From Flavobacterium sp. (lineage in GTDB: Bacteria > Bacteroidota > Bacteroidia > Flavobacteriales > Flavobacteriaceae): a stretch of 64,000 nt of DNA. Positions 8,881 to 16,671 of the stretch are shown piece by piece. The stretch lies in assembly GCA_014379405.1 (NCBI GenBank), contig JACMLU010000018.1, positions 248,001 through 312,000 of the forward strand, read 5' to 3'. Numbering within the stretch: position 1 is the stretch's first letter; every line of letters begins with the position of its first letter. The position numbers and the translations under genes are program-made. The notes beneath the pieces are model-generated. The model made no database searches. It had not been told where the DNA came from and worked only from the letters and a program-made list of their open reading frames with translations.

Positions 8881-8900
8881 AACACTCTGAAAAGAGTGTT
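8881..8900. terminator. bidirectional terminator between DUF885 gene and gldD
   Basis: AACACTCT and AGAGTGTT form a perfect 8-bp stem with a gaaa loop, flanked by an A run on the left and a T run on the right, so it can serve both convergent genes. Confidence 0.85.
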
Positions 8901-8904
8901 TTTT

Positions 8905-9483
8905 TTATTTCCACTTCATAGTCTCCATCAATCGTTGCATATCATTTCGAAGGTAACTTGCAGCTGGCATAATGGAATCATAATTGGGTTTAGCATAGAA
9001 ATAAACTGAACCTGTCACAAAATGCTTGATGCTGTCAGTCACGTAAAACTGTGAATTTGTGGCAGCGTTTCCATCAACTCGATAGAACATACCATATACT
9101 TTTTGTTCAGAATTCAAATACGGTTGCTCTAAAATATCGTCCGCTTTTATCACATGTTCGTAAGTCAATTTTTGAGCATCACGTAGTAATTTATCTATAT
9201 TATTATTCACGGGTTTATAGGTCAAATAAATCGTGGCTTTCATTTTTGGATACGTAATCGTAAATCCACAATCCTTCTCCCCTTTTATAATCGCTTCAGA
9301 ATTCATTTCGAAAGTGAATGCACATTTATTTTCAAAATTTGCATATTCTGCAAGTGGATAATCCAGTCGTAAATAGCTTGAAGGCTTAGGCAAAACGGCG
9401 TCTTTACAGCTTAAAACAGAAAATAACACAACCAAAAGTGCGAAAATAGTAAGTTTTTTTTGCGGCATTTTGTATTTATTCAA
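8905..9483 (-). CDS. gldD: gliding motility lipoprotein GldD
   Basis: The 192-residue protein has a lipoprotein signal peptide ending FSVLSCKD, with the lipidated Cys near residue 26. The body contains PSSYLRLDYP, FTFEMNSEA, ITYPKMKATIYLTYKPV and ends LRNDMQRLMETMKWK, the recognised GldD pattern. GldD is one of the lipoproteins needed for flavobacterial gliding and T9SS function. The first ATG (9483) lies 8 bp inside the end of gldE; an internal ATG five codons on is also possible. Overlap with gldE is the arrangement known in F. johnsoniae and implies coupled translation. Confidence 0.93.
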   Translation of the reverse strand: MNKYKMPQKKLTIFALLVVLFSVLSCKDAVLPKPSSYLRLDYPLAEYANFENKCAFTFEMNSEAIIKGEKDCGFTITYPKMKATIYLTYKPVNNNIDKLLRDAQKLTYEHVIKADDILEQPYLNSEQKVYGMFYRVDGNAATNSQFYVTDSIKHFVTGSVYFYAKPNYDSIMPAASYLRNDMQRLMETMKWK

Positions 9484-10771
9484 TGGTGACTTTTATTTGT
9501 TTTACACGTTTTTTATCAACAGACTCAATGGTGAAGGTGCAATTTTCGAATGTAATTTTCTGATCCTTCTGGGGGAAATTGCCCAAAACTTCAAGAATAA
9601 AACCTGCCAACGTCTCGGCTTCGCCTTTTGTTGATTCGAATAATTCTTCGTTGACATCTATAATTCTGTAAAAATCCTTGAGGTTTGTTTTTCCTTCAAA
9701 AAGATAATTTTTATCGTCAATTTTAGTGCAATTCGCATTGTCTCCATCAAATTCATCGCTGATATCGCCCACGATTTCTTCGATAATATCTTCCAAAGAA
9801 ACCAATCCTGATGTTCCTCCATATTCATCGACCACAATGGCCAAATGACTTTTCATGTTTTGAAAATCCTTGAGCAAATTGTCTATTTTTTTATTTTCGG
9901 GAATAAAAAATGGTTCGCGAATCAGTGTTTTCCAGTCAAATTCCTCCTTGTCAATGTGTCGAAGCAAATCTTTGACAAACAAAACGCCTTCTATCTGGTC
10001 GATATTGTCACGGTAAACCGGAATTCTTGAAAAACCCATGTCAATTATTTTCGAATAAATCGTCTGGAAAGATTCTTCAACTTCCAAAGCAAAAATATCC
10101 ATTCTCGGACTCATTACCTGCTTGGCATCGGTGTTTCCGAAAGTCACGATTCCTTCGAGTATTTTTTGCTCTTCGGATGATGTTTCATCAGTATCCGTCA
10201 GTTCCAACGCCTGTGATAATTGATCGACCGAAAAATTTGTTTTTTGTTTTCCCAATTTATTGTGCAAATATATGGTGACTTTGCGCATTGGCAAACTTAT
10301 TGGCGAAAGCACTTTATCGAGTACAGCAACCGGATAAGCAACCCATTTAGCAAACTTGATATTGTTCCTGCTTGCATATACATTGGGTAAAACCTCGCCG
10401 AATAACAAGATTAAAAAAGTAACCAAAACAACTTCAACAATAAATTTCAAAACAGGCAAAGTGATTGCCGAGAATAAATTTTGACCAATAAAGGAAAACA
10501 AGATGACTACTCCAATATTGATAAAGTTGTTGGCTACTAGAAGCGTGGCTAACAATTTTTTGGGTTTTTCCAGCAGTTCCGAAATTATTTTCCCTTTTGA
10601 TGGATGCTCTTGAAAAGTGTCGTCGATGTCTTTTTGGGATAATGAAAAAAGTGCCACTTCGGCACCAGAAACTAGCGCAGAACAAAACAACAACGCAAAA
10701 ATTGCGATAAAACCAAATACCAAATTAGTATCTAGCGAATAAACAAAAAGAAAACTGGGCTCTGGATCCAA
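9476..10771 (-). CDS. gldE: gliding motility-associated protein GldE (CorC/HlyC-like, CBS domains)
   Basis: The 431-residue protein begins with a transmembrane DUF21/CNNM-type domain of about four helices (residues 15-150, with SGAEVALFSLS near 36). Tandem CBS domains follow (VMSPRMDIFALE near 216, YGGTSGLVSLEDIIEEIVGDI near 318), then a C-terminal CorC/HlyC transporter-associated domain (LAGFILEVLGNFPQ). It probably acts in the inner membrane. GldE works with GldD in gliding. The start must be TTG at 10769-10771: between the upstream in-frame stop (10787) and this codon there is no ATG or GTG. Confidence 0.93.
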   Translation of the reverse strand: MDPEPSFLFVYSLDTNLVFGFIAIFALLFCSALVSGAEVALFSLSQKDIDDTFQEHPSKGKIISELLEKPKKLLATLLVANNFINIGVVILFSFIGQNLFSAITLPVLKFIVEVVLVTFLILLFGEVLPNVYASRNNIKFAKWVAYPVAVLDKVLSPISLPMRKVTIYLHNKLGKQKTNFSVDQLSQALELTDTDETSSEEQKILEGIVTFGNTDAKQVMSPRMDIFALEVEESFQTIYSKIIDMGFSRIPVYRDNIDQIEGVLFVKDLLRHIDKEEFDWKTLIREPFFIPENKKIDNLLKDFQNMKSHLAIVVDEYGGTSGLVSLEDIIEEIVGDISDEFDGDNANCTKIDDKNYLFEGKTNLKDFYRIIDVNEELFESTKGEAETLAGFILEVLGNFPQKDQKITFENCTFTIESVDKKRVKQIKVTIE

Positions 10772-10794
10772 ATTGAAATAGATTAATTAAACAA

Positions 10795-11232
10795 TCAAAA
10801 CGGCAAGTCATTTATAGGCAAACCTTTGTTTTGTGGGTCAAAGTTAGTGTTTTTTGCAATCTCGGGACTTTGAATTTGCTTGTCTTCGCCTCCTTTTTTA
10901 GTTGTCAAAAAAGTAAACTCAGTAACTTGAATCTCGATAGTGTGTTTTGTAGATCCGTCTTCGGCTTGCCACTGACGTGATTTTATTCGTCCTTCGACAT
11001 AAATTTTATCACCTTTTGACAAATATTTTTCACACATTTCGGCTGCTTTATTGCGCACAACCAGATTGTGCCACTCGGTGGACGTAATCTTTTCGTTGGT
11101 GGTTTTGTTGATATAGACTTCGTTTGTTGCCAAAGAAAATCTTCCTATGCAATTTCCTCCATCGAAATAATGCATCTTGACTTCTTCGCCAAGATAACCA
11201 ATGAGCATAACCTTATTTAACGTTCCGTTCAT
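10795..11232 (-). CDS. ssb: single-stranded DNA-binding protein
   Basis: The 145-residue protein is an OB fold beginning NKVMLIGYLGEEVKMHYFDGG. It contains STEWHNLVVRNKAAEMCEKYLSKGD and the strand VEGRIKSRQWQ, the core SSB signature. It ends GLPINDLPF, and the acidic-hydrophobic tip resembles the SSB tail (DDLPF) that recruits repair and replication proteins. The linker is short compared with E. coli Ssb. It lies 23 bp upstream of gldE on the same strand and has its own -7 box, so ssb, gldE and gldD may be one transcript. Confidence 0.95.
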   Translation of the reverse strand: MNGTLNKVMLIGYLGEEVKMHYFDGGNCIGRFSLATNEVYINKTTNEKITSTEWHNLVVRNKAAEMCEKYLSKGDKIYVEGRIKSRQWQAEDGSTKHTIEIQVTEFTFLTTKKGGEDKQIQSPEIAKNTNFDPQNKGLPINDLPF

Positions 11233-11254
11233 TATATGGAGTAGGTATTAAATC

Positions 11255-11262
11255 CAAAGATA
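11255..11262 (-). promoter_or_regulatory. putative -7 box of ssb-gldE-gldD
   Basis: TATCTTTG on the minus strand matches TAnnTTTG and lies 22 bp upstream of the ssb ATG. Confidence 0.6.
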
Positions 11263-11279
11263 CATATTTTAAAAAATAT

Positions 11280-12314
11280 TTAATTCGTTTCAATAAAATT
11301 AAAAATCACGATTGGAAAGGGGAATGTTTTCAAAGTCACTGCATCAATTCCATTTTCAATAGTCCCATCAACTTTTATTTTCCAAAATTTGATATGCAAA
11401 TGTTGGTGCGATAATTTATGAATGATACTTTTATCGTTACAACCCTCAATGCTAATTAAGGTGTTGTTTTTGAAGAATTCATTTTGGATATTGGCAGAAA
11501 TAAAATCAAAACCTTCAGGAGCATCCGTTTCAATCAGCGGAAATTCATAGAGGTTGTGCCAAATTCCTTTTGCAGTCCGCTTCTGGATTACCGTATTTTC
11601 ATTATCATCAGAAACTACCAGATAATTAAAGAATCTATTTCTAACTTTGGTCTTCTTTAATTTCACAGGCAATTGATCCACTTTCTTTTTTTGCAAAGCC
11701 GCACAACTGGTGTTGAAAACACAAACATCACAATTGGGACTTTTGGAAACACATTGCAAAGCGCCAAACTCCATTATAGCCTGATTGAAAATCGCTGGGT
11801 TATCTTTAGGCATCAATTCGAAAGCCAAAGCGGCAAATTCTTTTTTGGCGGAAGCAGCAGCAATATCGGTTTCCACATCAAAATAACGAGACAAAACGCG
11901 AAAAACATTTCCATCAACAACAGGAACTGCTTCATTATAGGAGAAAGAAGCAATTGCGGCGGCGGTGTATTCGCCAACACCTTTTAATTTTAATAAGTTA
12001 TTATAATTATCGGGAAAAATTCCAGATAATTCATTGGCTATATATTGAGCCGTTTTGTGCAAATTTCGAGCACGGGAATAATAGCCCAAACCTTGCCAAA
12101 GTTTTAAAACTTGTTCTTCATTGGCATTGGCCAAGTCAAAAACGGTTGGAAAAGCTGTTGTAAAAGACAGAAAATAAGGCGTTCCTTGCGCCACTCGAGT
12201 CTGTTGAAGCATTATTTCGGATAGCCAAATTAAGTATGGATTGTCGGTTTTGCGCCAAGGCAAATCCCGTTTATTTTGTAAATACCATTTTATCAGGACG
12301 TTGGAAAAATTCAT
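11280..12314 (-). CDS. mutY: A/G-specific adenine DNA glycosylase
   Basis: MutY removes adenine mispaired with 8-oxoguanine. The 344-residue protein has the N-terminal WYLQNKRDLPWRKT segment and the catalytic Glu/recognition segment SEIMLQQTRVAQGTPYF. A helix-hairpin-helix LKGVGEYTAAAIASF ends in the catalytic Asp region PVVDGNVFRVLSR. The 4Fe-4S cluster ligands are spaced C-x6-C-x2-C-x5-C (CVSKSPNCDVCVFNTSC, near residue 192). A C-terminal NUDIX-like 8-oxoG recognition domain follows. It is monocistronic or upstream of ssb; ssb has its own promoter. Length is normal. Confidence 0.95.
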   Translation of the reverse strand: MNFSNVLIKWYLQNKRDLPWRKTDNPYLIWLSEIMLQQTRVAQGTPYFLSFTTAFPTVFDLANANEEQVLKLWQGLGYYSRARNLHKTAQYIANELSGIFPDNYNNLLKLKGVGEYTAAAIASFSYNEAVPVVDGNVFRVLSRYFDVETDIAAASAKKEFAALAFELMPKDNPAIFNQAIMEFGALQCVSKSPNCDVCVFNTSCAALQKKKVDQLPVKLKKTKVRNRFFNYLVVSDDNENTVIQKRTAKGIWHNLYEFPLIETDAPEGFDFISANIQNEFFKNNTLISIEGCNDKSIIHKLSHQHLHIKFWKIKVDGTIENGIDAVTLKTFPFPIVIFNFIETN

Positions 12315-12331
12315 CTTTAAATATTAGTCAA

Positions 12332-12339
12332 CAAAAGTA
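12332..12339 (-). promoter_or_regulatory. putative -7 box of mutY
   Basis: TACTTTTG on the minus strand, 17 bp upstream of the mutY ATG, fits TAnnTTTG. Confidence 0.5.
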
Positions 12340-12372
12340 AAAGTTTATATGATTAAAATTTAATGAATTAGC

Positions 12373-12404
12373 TTGAATAATTGTTTTTTTAATTCATATA
12401 TTTG
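12373..12404 (+). promoter_or_regulatory. promoter of the HU gene
   Basis: TATATTTG (12397-12404) fits the -7 consensus. A TTG at 12373-12375 lies 21 bp upstream of it, which fits the -33 element of Bacteroidota promoters. The leader is about 35 nt. Confidence 0.65.
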
Positions 12405-12446
12405 CAACCTCAAAAATTAGTATATCATTTATAAATACGAAAGAAA

Positions 12447-12737
12447 ATGACGAAAGCAGATATCGTTGCAAAGATCGCAGAAAAATTAGGTCTTGAAAAA
12501 GGAGATGTTCAAGCAACAGTAGAGACCTTTATGACTGAAGTAAAAAGCTCATTAGAAGTTGGAGACAACGTTTATTTAAGAGGATTTGGAAGTTTTATTG
12601 TGAAAACAAGAGCTGAAAAAACTGGAAGAAATATTTCTAAGAATACCACAATTAAAATTCCTGCTCACAACATTCCAGCATTTAAACCTGCAAAAGTATT
12701 TGTTGAAGGGGTAAAAGTTAATAACGAAGCAAAATAA
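12447..12737 (+). CDS. HU family DNA-binding protein
   Basis: The 96-residue histone-like protein starts MTKADIVAKIAEKLGLEKGDVQATVETF, the HU dimerisation helices. The arm region LRGFGSFIVKTRAEKTGRNISKNTTIKIPAHNIPAFKPAK includes the GRN and Pro segment that inserts into the DNA minor groove. HU bends and compacts DNA. Length is the family standard. It has a strong-looking promoter and is followed 31 bp later by a 30-residue basic protein gene, probably on the same transcript. Confidence 0.95.
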   Translation: MTKADIVAKIAEKLGLEKGDVQATVETFMTEVKSSLEVGDNVYLRGFGSFIVKTRAEKTGRNISKNTTIKIPAHNIPAFKPAKVFVEGVKVNNEAK

Positions 12738-12768
12738 AAATATTTATTAATCACAAAATCACCCTACT

Positions 12769-12861
12769 ATGCCAAGTGGTAAAAAAAGAAAGAGACATAA
12801 GGTAGCAACGCACAAACGCAAGAAAAGAGCGAGAGCTAACCGTCACAAAAAGAAAAAGTAG
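12769..12861 (+). CDS. 30-residue very basic protein, ribosome-associated candidate
   Basis: The ORF begins MPSGKKRKRHKVATHKRKK and ends NRHKKKK: 30 residues, of which about 20 are Lys, Arg or His, with no acidic residue. It starts with ATG 31 bp after the HU stop and ends inside the stem of a good terminator, so it looks like the last gene of the HU transcript. I recall near-identical short proteins in many Bacteroidota genomes, usually unannotated. Composition and size resemble tiny ribosomal proteins such as bL34, bL36 or THX, and it may be the recently described Bacteroidota-specific small ribosomal protein. That identity is from memory and unconfirmed. Confidence 0.75.
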   Translation: MPSGKKRKRHKVATHKRKKRARANRHKKKK

Positions 12862-12878
12862 TTTTAAACTACTTTTTT
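12853..12878 (+). terminator. terminator overlapping the stop of the 30-residue gene
   Basis: AAAAAGTAG (12853-12861, including the stop codon) pairs with CTACTTTTTT after a short A/T loop, ending in six T residues. Confidence 0.8.
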
Positions 12879-12914
12879 CTTTTTAAACGTTCATTGAAAT
12901 TTGGAAAAAAGAAT

Positions 12915-13148
12915 GCAGATGATAGATTACAGATGGCAGTTTTAACTGCTGCCTGAAAACTGCCGACTGCCGACTGAATTTCCTCCCGGGTTCAATACCT
13001 GTTAAAATTATTGTTTAATCCATCCTTACCGAAGTTGGAAGTTGGAAGTTGGAAGTTGGAAGTTTTTTGTAACTACAAAAATCTGAAATCTGACACGAGC
13101 GTCAGCGAATTGACGCAGTAAATCTGAAATCTGAAATCTGAAAGTTAG
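12915..13148. repeat. cluster of heptanucleotide tandem arrays
   Basis: The gap of 303 bp between the 30-residue gene and the RNase G gene is mostly 7-bp-periodic. Variants around GCAGATG/ACAGATG run from 12915. Units ending in CTG (TTAACTG, CTGCCTG, AAAACTG, CCGACTG twice) fill 12942-12976. GAAGTTG occurs four and a half times at 13031-13064. AATCTGA occurs twice at 13080-13093 and three times at 13121-13141. A 27-bp piece with hairpin GCGTCA-gcgaat-TGACGC (13099-13116) separates the last two. No coding potential is seen. Confidence 0.85.
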
Positions 13149-13164
13149 GATAAAAATTTACAGA

Positions 13165-14709
13165 GTGAATAAAGAATTAATCATCAGATCTAGTTCCGAA
13201 GCCGTAGATTTTGCCTTATTAAAAGATGGAAAACTAATTGAATTACACAAAGAACAAGAAACGAGCAACTTCCAAGTTGGCGATATTTTTATTGCCAAAA
13301 TAAGAAAACCAGTTGCCGGACTAAACGCTGCTTTTGTAAATGTAGGCTTCGAAAAAGATGCTTTTTTACATTATCACGATTTAGGTCCTAATCTTGCTTC
13401 CCAACTGAAATTCATAAAACTTGTAAGCGCAGGTAAAATAAAAGATTTCTCCCTAAAAAACTTTCAGTTTGAAAAGGAGATAGACAAAGATGGCTCGATT
13501 ACAGAAATTATCAATGCCAATCAATCTATCTTAGTACAAGTCGTCAAAGAACCAATATCTACAAAAGGGCCAAGAATTAGCGCTGAGCTTTCACTTGCCG
13601 GAAGATTTATTGTTTTGGTTCCGTTTTCTGACCGCGTTTCTATTTCACAAAAAATAGAAGACAAAAAAGAAAAAGAACGTTTGAAACGATTGGTACAAGC
13701 CGTCAAACCAAAAGGATTTGGTGTTATTGTTCGCACAGTAGCCGAAGGCAAAAGCACAGTAGAATTAGAAAAAGATTTGCAGAACCTCATAGAGAGATGG
13801 ACTGCAATGTGTAAAAAATTACCAACCGCTCATCATCCGTCCAAGGTATTAGGAGAGCTCAATAGAGCTTCATCAATATTAAGAGACGTCTTCAACGATA
13901 CCTTTAGCGGCATCCAAATAGATGATGAAGAGTTGTACAACCAAACGAAGGACTATTTACAAGAAATAGCCCCTTCGAAAACATCGATTGTTAAGTTTTA
14001 TCAATCCAAAGACACTCCAATTTTCGAGAAATACAATATAGAGAGACAAATCAAGACCTCCTTTGGAAAAACAGTTTCAATGAGTAAAGGTGCTTATCTT
14101 ATTATTGAACATACCGAAGCTTTGCACGTTATAGACGTCAATAGCGGAAACCGTTCCAATAAAGCATCCAACCAAGAAGATACTGCCATGGAAGTCAATA
14201 TGATTGCTGCCGCTGAAATCGCAAGACAATTGCGTCTTCGTGATATGGGCGGAATAATCGTAATTGATTTTATCGATTTGGCAAATCCCGAAAATCGTAA
14301 AGTCCTGTTCGACTTCCTTAGGGAAGAAATGAGCGATGATAAAGCGAAACACAAAATCTTACCTCCGAGTAAATTTGGATTAGTCCAAATTACCCGACAA
14401 AGAGTAAGACCGGAAGTCAACATCAAAACTAGAGAAGAAGATCCAAACAATATTGAAGGCGAAATTGAAGCGCCAATTCAAATCATTGACAAAATCGCAC
14501 TTGACCTAGAAAGCATATTAAAAACTCACAATGACGTTGTGCTTAATGTACATCCATTTGTGGCCGCATACCTTACCAAAGGTTTTCCATCAATACGTTC
14601 AAAATGGTTTTTTGAACATAAAAAATGGGTGAAAATCATACCACGTGACGCTTACACGTATTTACAATACCATTTCTACGACAAAAAGAAGAATGTTATT
14701 ATAGAATAA
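13165..14709 (+). CDS. rng: ribonuclease G/E family endoribonuclease
   Basis: The 514-residue protein begins with an S1-like RNA-binding domain (QVGDIFIAKIRKPVAGLNAAFVNVG near residue 36). The catalytic DNase I-like region has HVIDVNSGNRS and MGGIIVIDFIDL, whose Asp residues bind the catalytic metal. Length matches RNase G; the long E. coli RNase E scaffold tail is absent. The enzyme cleaves single-stranded A/U-rich RNA and processes rRNA and mRNA. The start is GTG at 13165: conserved sequence begins at once, and no ATG lies upstream in frame before the repeat cluster. Confidence 0.93.
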   Translation: MNKELIIRSSSEAVDFALLKDGKLIELHKEQETSNFQVGDIFIAKIRKPVAGLNAAFVNVGFEKDAFLHYHDLGPNLASQLKFIKLVSAGKIKDFSLKNFQFEKEIDKDGSITEIINANQSILVQVVKEPISTKGPRISAELSLAGRFIVLVPFSDRVSISQKIEDKKEKERLKRLVQAVKPKGFGVIVRTVAEGKSTVELEKDLQNLIERWTAMCKKLPTAHHPSKVLGELNRASSILRDVFNDTFSGIQIDDEELYNQTKDYLQEIAPSKTSIVKFYQSKDTPIFEKYNIERQIKTSFGKTVSMSKGAYLIIEHTEALHVIDVNSGNRSNKASNQEDTAMEVNMIAAAEIARQLRLRDMGGIIVIDFIDLANPENRKVLFDFLREEMSDDKAKHKILPPSKFGLVQITRQRVRPEVNIKTREEDPNNIEGEIEAPIQIIDKIALDLESILKTHNDVVLNVHPFVAAYLTKGFPSIRSKWFFEHKKWVKIIPRDAYTYLQYHFYDKKKNVIIE

Positions 14710-14712
14710 ATC

Positions 14713-14760
14713 AAAAACCGCCTTCCTCCCGATAGCTATCGGGAAGATTGGCGGTTTTTT
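14713..14760 (+). terminator. terminator of the RNase G gene with a CCCGATAGCTATCGGG core
   Basis: AAAAACCGCC (14713-14722) pairs with GGCGGTTTTT (14750-14759). The loop between them contains the perfect palindrome CCCGATAGCTATCGGG (14728-14743), the same core as at 5544-5559. Confidence 0.85.
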
Positions 14761-14776
14761 TGTGTCTTTTTTTTAG

Positions 14777-14858
14777 GAGCTATTTCCAGCTTTACACTAC
14801 AATCTTTTTATTTTTAAAGCAAAAATAAAAAGGATTTTCGTTTCAATCCGGGCTAGGG
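14777..14858 (+). repeat. interspersed repeat, copy A (82 bp)
   Basis: The element begins GAGCTATTTCCAGC and ends CAATCCGGGCTAGGG. Between these is an A/T hairpin-like core (CAATCTTTTTATTTTTAAAG, then AAAAATAAAAAGGATT). The same element in the opposite orientation, with an extra insert, is at 26764-26890. It lies between the RNase G and tadA genes, which converge. Confidence 0.85.
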
Positions 14859-14875
14859 CATTCGATTACCAAAAA

Positions 14876-15319
14876 TCATTTCCTTCTCTTAGCAAAAAAT
14901 GCTTTCATCAATTCCGAAGCTTCATTCGCCAAAACTCCTCGAACGACTGTGGTTTTTGGATGCAATTGCGTTCCCATTTTTTCAAAACCGCGATTTTCGT
15001 CACTGGCTCCAAAAACAATTTTAGAAATCTGACTCCAATACAAAGCTCCAGCGCACATTTGACAAGGTTCCAATGTAACATAAAGTGTACAACCAACTAA
15101 ATATTTTCCGCCCAGGAAATTGGCAGCAGCAGTTATCGCCTGCATTTCAGCGTGAGCGGTGACATCAACAAGCATTTCGGTCAGATTATGACCTCGAGCA
15201 ATGATTTTGTTGTCTATTACAATTAGGGCACCAACTGGAATTTCGTCTTTCTCAAAAGCCATTTCCGCCTCTTGCAAGGCTTTCTTCATAAAATATTCAT
15301 CGGTGAAAGGGTTTTCCAT
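14876..15319 (-). CDS. tadA: tRNA-specific adenosine deaminase
   Basis: TadA converts adenosine-34 of tRNA-Arg(ACG) to inosine. The zinc site is visible as HAEMQAI and PCQMCAGAL, and the N-terminal EYFMKKALQEAEMAFEKDEIPVGALIV is the standard opening. Start at 15319 (MENPFTDEYF) is preferred to an ATG five codons upstream, because the conserved family sequence begins there. That gives 147 residues, the normal length. Related cytosine or guanine deaminases share the fold, but the spacing and ending fit TadA. Confidence 0.9.
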   Translation of the reverse strand: MENPFTDEYFMKKALQEAEMAFEKDEIPVGALIVIDNKIIARGHNLTEMLVDVTAHAEMQAITAAANFLGGKYLVGCTLYVTLEPCQMCAGALYWSQISKIVFGASDENRGFEKMGTQLHPKTTVVRGVLANEASELMKAFFAKRRK

Positions 15320-15380
15320 AGGGCAAAAATACAATTTTGAATTAATTTTTGTTAGTTTTAAAATTAGGGTTTCACACCAA

Positions 15381-16487
15381 TTATGAAGTAAAATTTAAGT
15401 CATAGCTTCGATTTCTACCCTCTCCTTTTGGTATCAAAATACTTTTTTCTGTCAAATCCTGCAAATCTCTTGTAGCCGTTGCTCTCGAAGTTTTTGTGAT
15501 GGAAACATATTTTATAGCTGTCATACCGCCTTCAAAACCAGCAACACCATTTTCAAACATTTTCAAAATAGCCTTATTTTGTCTTTCATTCATTTGATTT
15601 TTAAAACGGTCAATAAATTTCGTTTTACTTAAAGTGAAAAGTACAGTTTGTTTGGCGTTTTTCTGGGATTCTAAAATTAATGTAGAAAAATAAAAAATCC
15701 AATCTGTAATTTCAAATGTTCTTTGAGCCTGTTTTAAAGATTGGTAGTATCTTTTTTTATCTTGTTCAATAGTACTTGAAATACTCATTAGAACAGGTCG
15801 ATTCAAGGATTGTGATAGACATTTTTCGGCAATAGCTCTCCCAATTCTACCATTTCCATCTTCAAAAGGATGAATACTCTCAAAATACAAATGCGAAATA
15901 GAAGTTTTGATTAATGCGCTTTTAATGTCTGTTGCTTTTAACTCAAAATCGCTGTACCATTTAATAAAATTTCCCATCTCAACAGAAACTTGGTTGGATG
16001 GTGGTGCTTCAAAATGGATAATTTCTTTACCGTAAGATCCTGAAACAATTTGCATAGGATCTGCTCCACTTCTATACTCGCCTGGATTAATACGTTTGGA
16101 AAATTCCATAAGAATAGCGTGCCATTCCTTTATCGTAAATTCAGTCAGATTTTCAGCATACGAATTCCGAACCTTCACCATTAACTTTCCGATACCTTGT
16201 GCGTTTTTGTCCCTAATTTGACCAAAAGCATCTCCAATACCTAAATTTTTCTTAATCGAAGACATTACATCTTGTCGGCTAAAAAATTCACCTTCTATTT
16301 CTGAAGTTTTAATAGCCTCCGAAATCATAAATTGCAAAATAGTTTCTTGTTGAATCTCGGTTGATAAAGAATCCACGAGACCTTTTAACTCCCCTGTTTC
16401 CAAAGCAAATTCCATACATAATGAATCTATTACAGCATCATCAAATATAAAGTTTTGCCAATCTGGATGTTGCCAATTGTATTTCAT
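15381..16487 (-). CDS. Fic family protein with N-terminal DUF4172 and C-terminal winged-helix domain
   Basis: The Fic motif HPFEDGNGRIGRA (near residue 200) contains the catalytic His and the phosphate-binding loop, so AMP transfer to target hydroxyls is expected from the family. The N terminus YNWQHPDWQNFIFD matches DUF4172. An inhibitory-type helix may be SEIEGEF near residue 65 (pattern S-x-E-I-E-G), which in class II Fic proteins blocks ATP until relieved. The last 70 residues look like a winged helix (TKTSRATATRDLQDLTEKS). ATG 16487 is chosen, not the longer 16517 start, since the -7 box at 16515-16522 would fall inside the longer form. Confidence 0.88.
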   Translation of the reverse strand: MKYNWQHPDWQNFIFDDAVIDSLCMEFALETGELKGLVDSLSTEIQQETILQFMISEAIKTSEIEGEFFSRQDVMSSIKKNLGIGDAFGQIRDKNAQGIGKLMVKVRNSYAENLTEFTIKEWHAILMEFSKRINPGEYRSGADPMQIVSGSYGKEIIHFEAPPSNQVSVEMGNFIKWYSDFELKATDIKSALIKTSISHLYFESIHPFEDGNGRIGRAIAEKCLSQSLNRPVLMSISSTIEQDKKRYYQSLKQAQRTFEITDWIFYFSTLILESQKNAKQTVLFTLSKTKFIDRFKNQMNERQNKAILKMFENGVAGFEGGMTAIKYVSITKTSRATATRDLQDLTEKSILIPKGEGRNRSYDLNFTS

Positions 16488-16488
16488 T

Positions 16489-16558
16489 GAGGCATTTAAT
16501 TGTGTTAATCGCCTCAAATATAATAATTTTTTGAGGCAATTAAAACTATATTCGCCTC
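16489..16558 (-). promoter_or_regulatory. fic promoter flanked by two GAGGC...GCCTC operator-like sites
   Basis: GAGGC and GCCTC half-sites bound 16489-16515 (27 bp) and again 16533-16558 (26 bp), with TTAA-containing centres in each. Between them, on the minus strand, TATATTTG (16515-16522) is a good -7 box. One site would cover the start of transcription up to the ATG, the other the -33 region, which is a layout suited to repression. Confidence 0.65.
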
Positions 16559-16671
16559 ATTTTTTAGACTAAGACAATTTTTAATGAAGTTTCAAGTTCA
16601 AAATGCAATTTGTCGTACAGATACAAAAACAGAATTAAATTTAAAACCGTAAATTCGCTTTTTAAATTACA

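Noticed and set aside
12915..13148. CRISPR array
   Set aside because: Repeats are 7 bp and contiguous, without unique spacers of constant length, and no cas genes are present.
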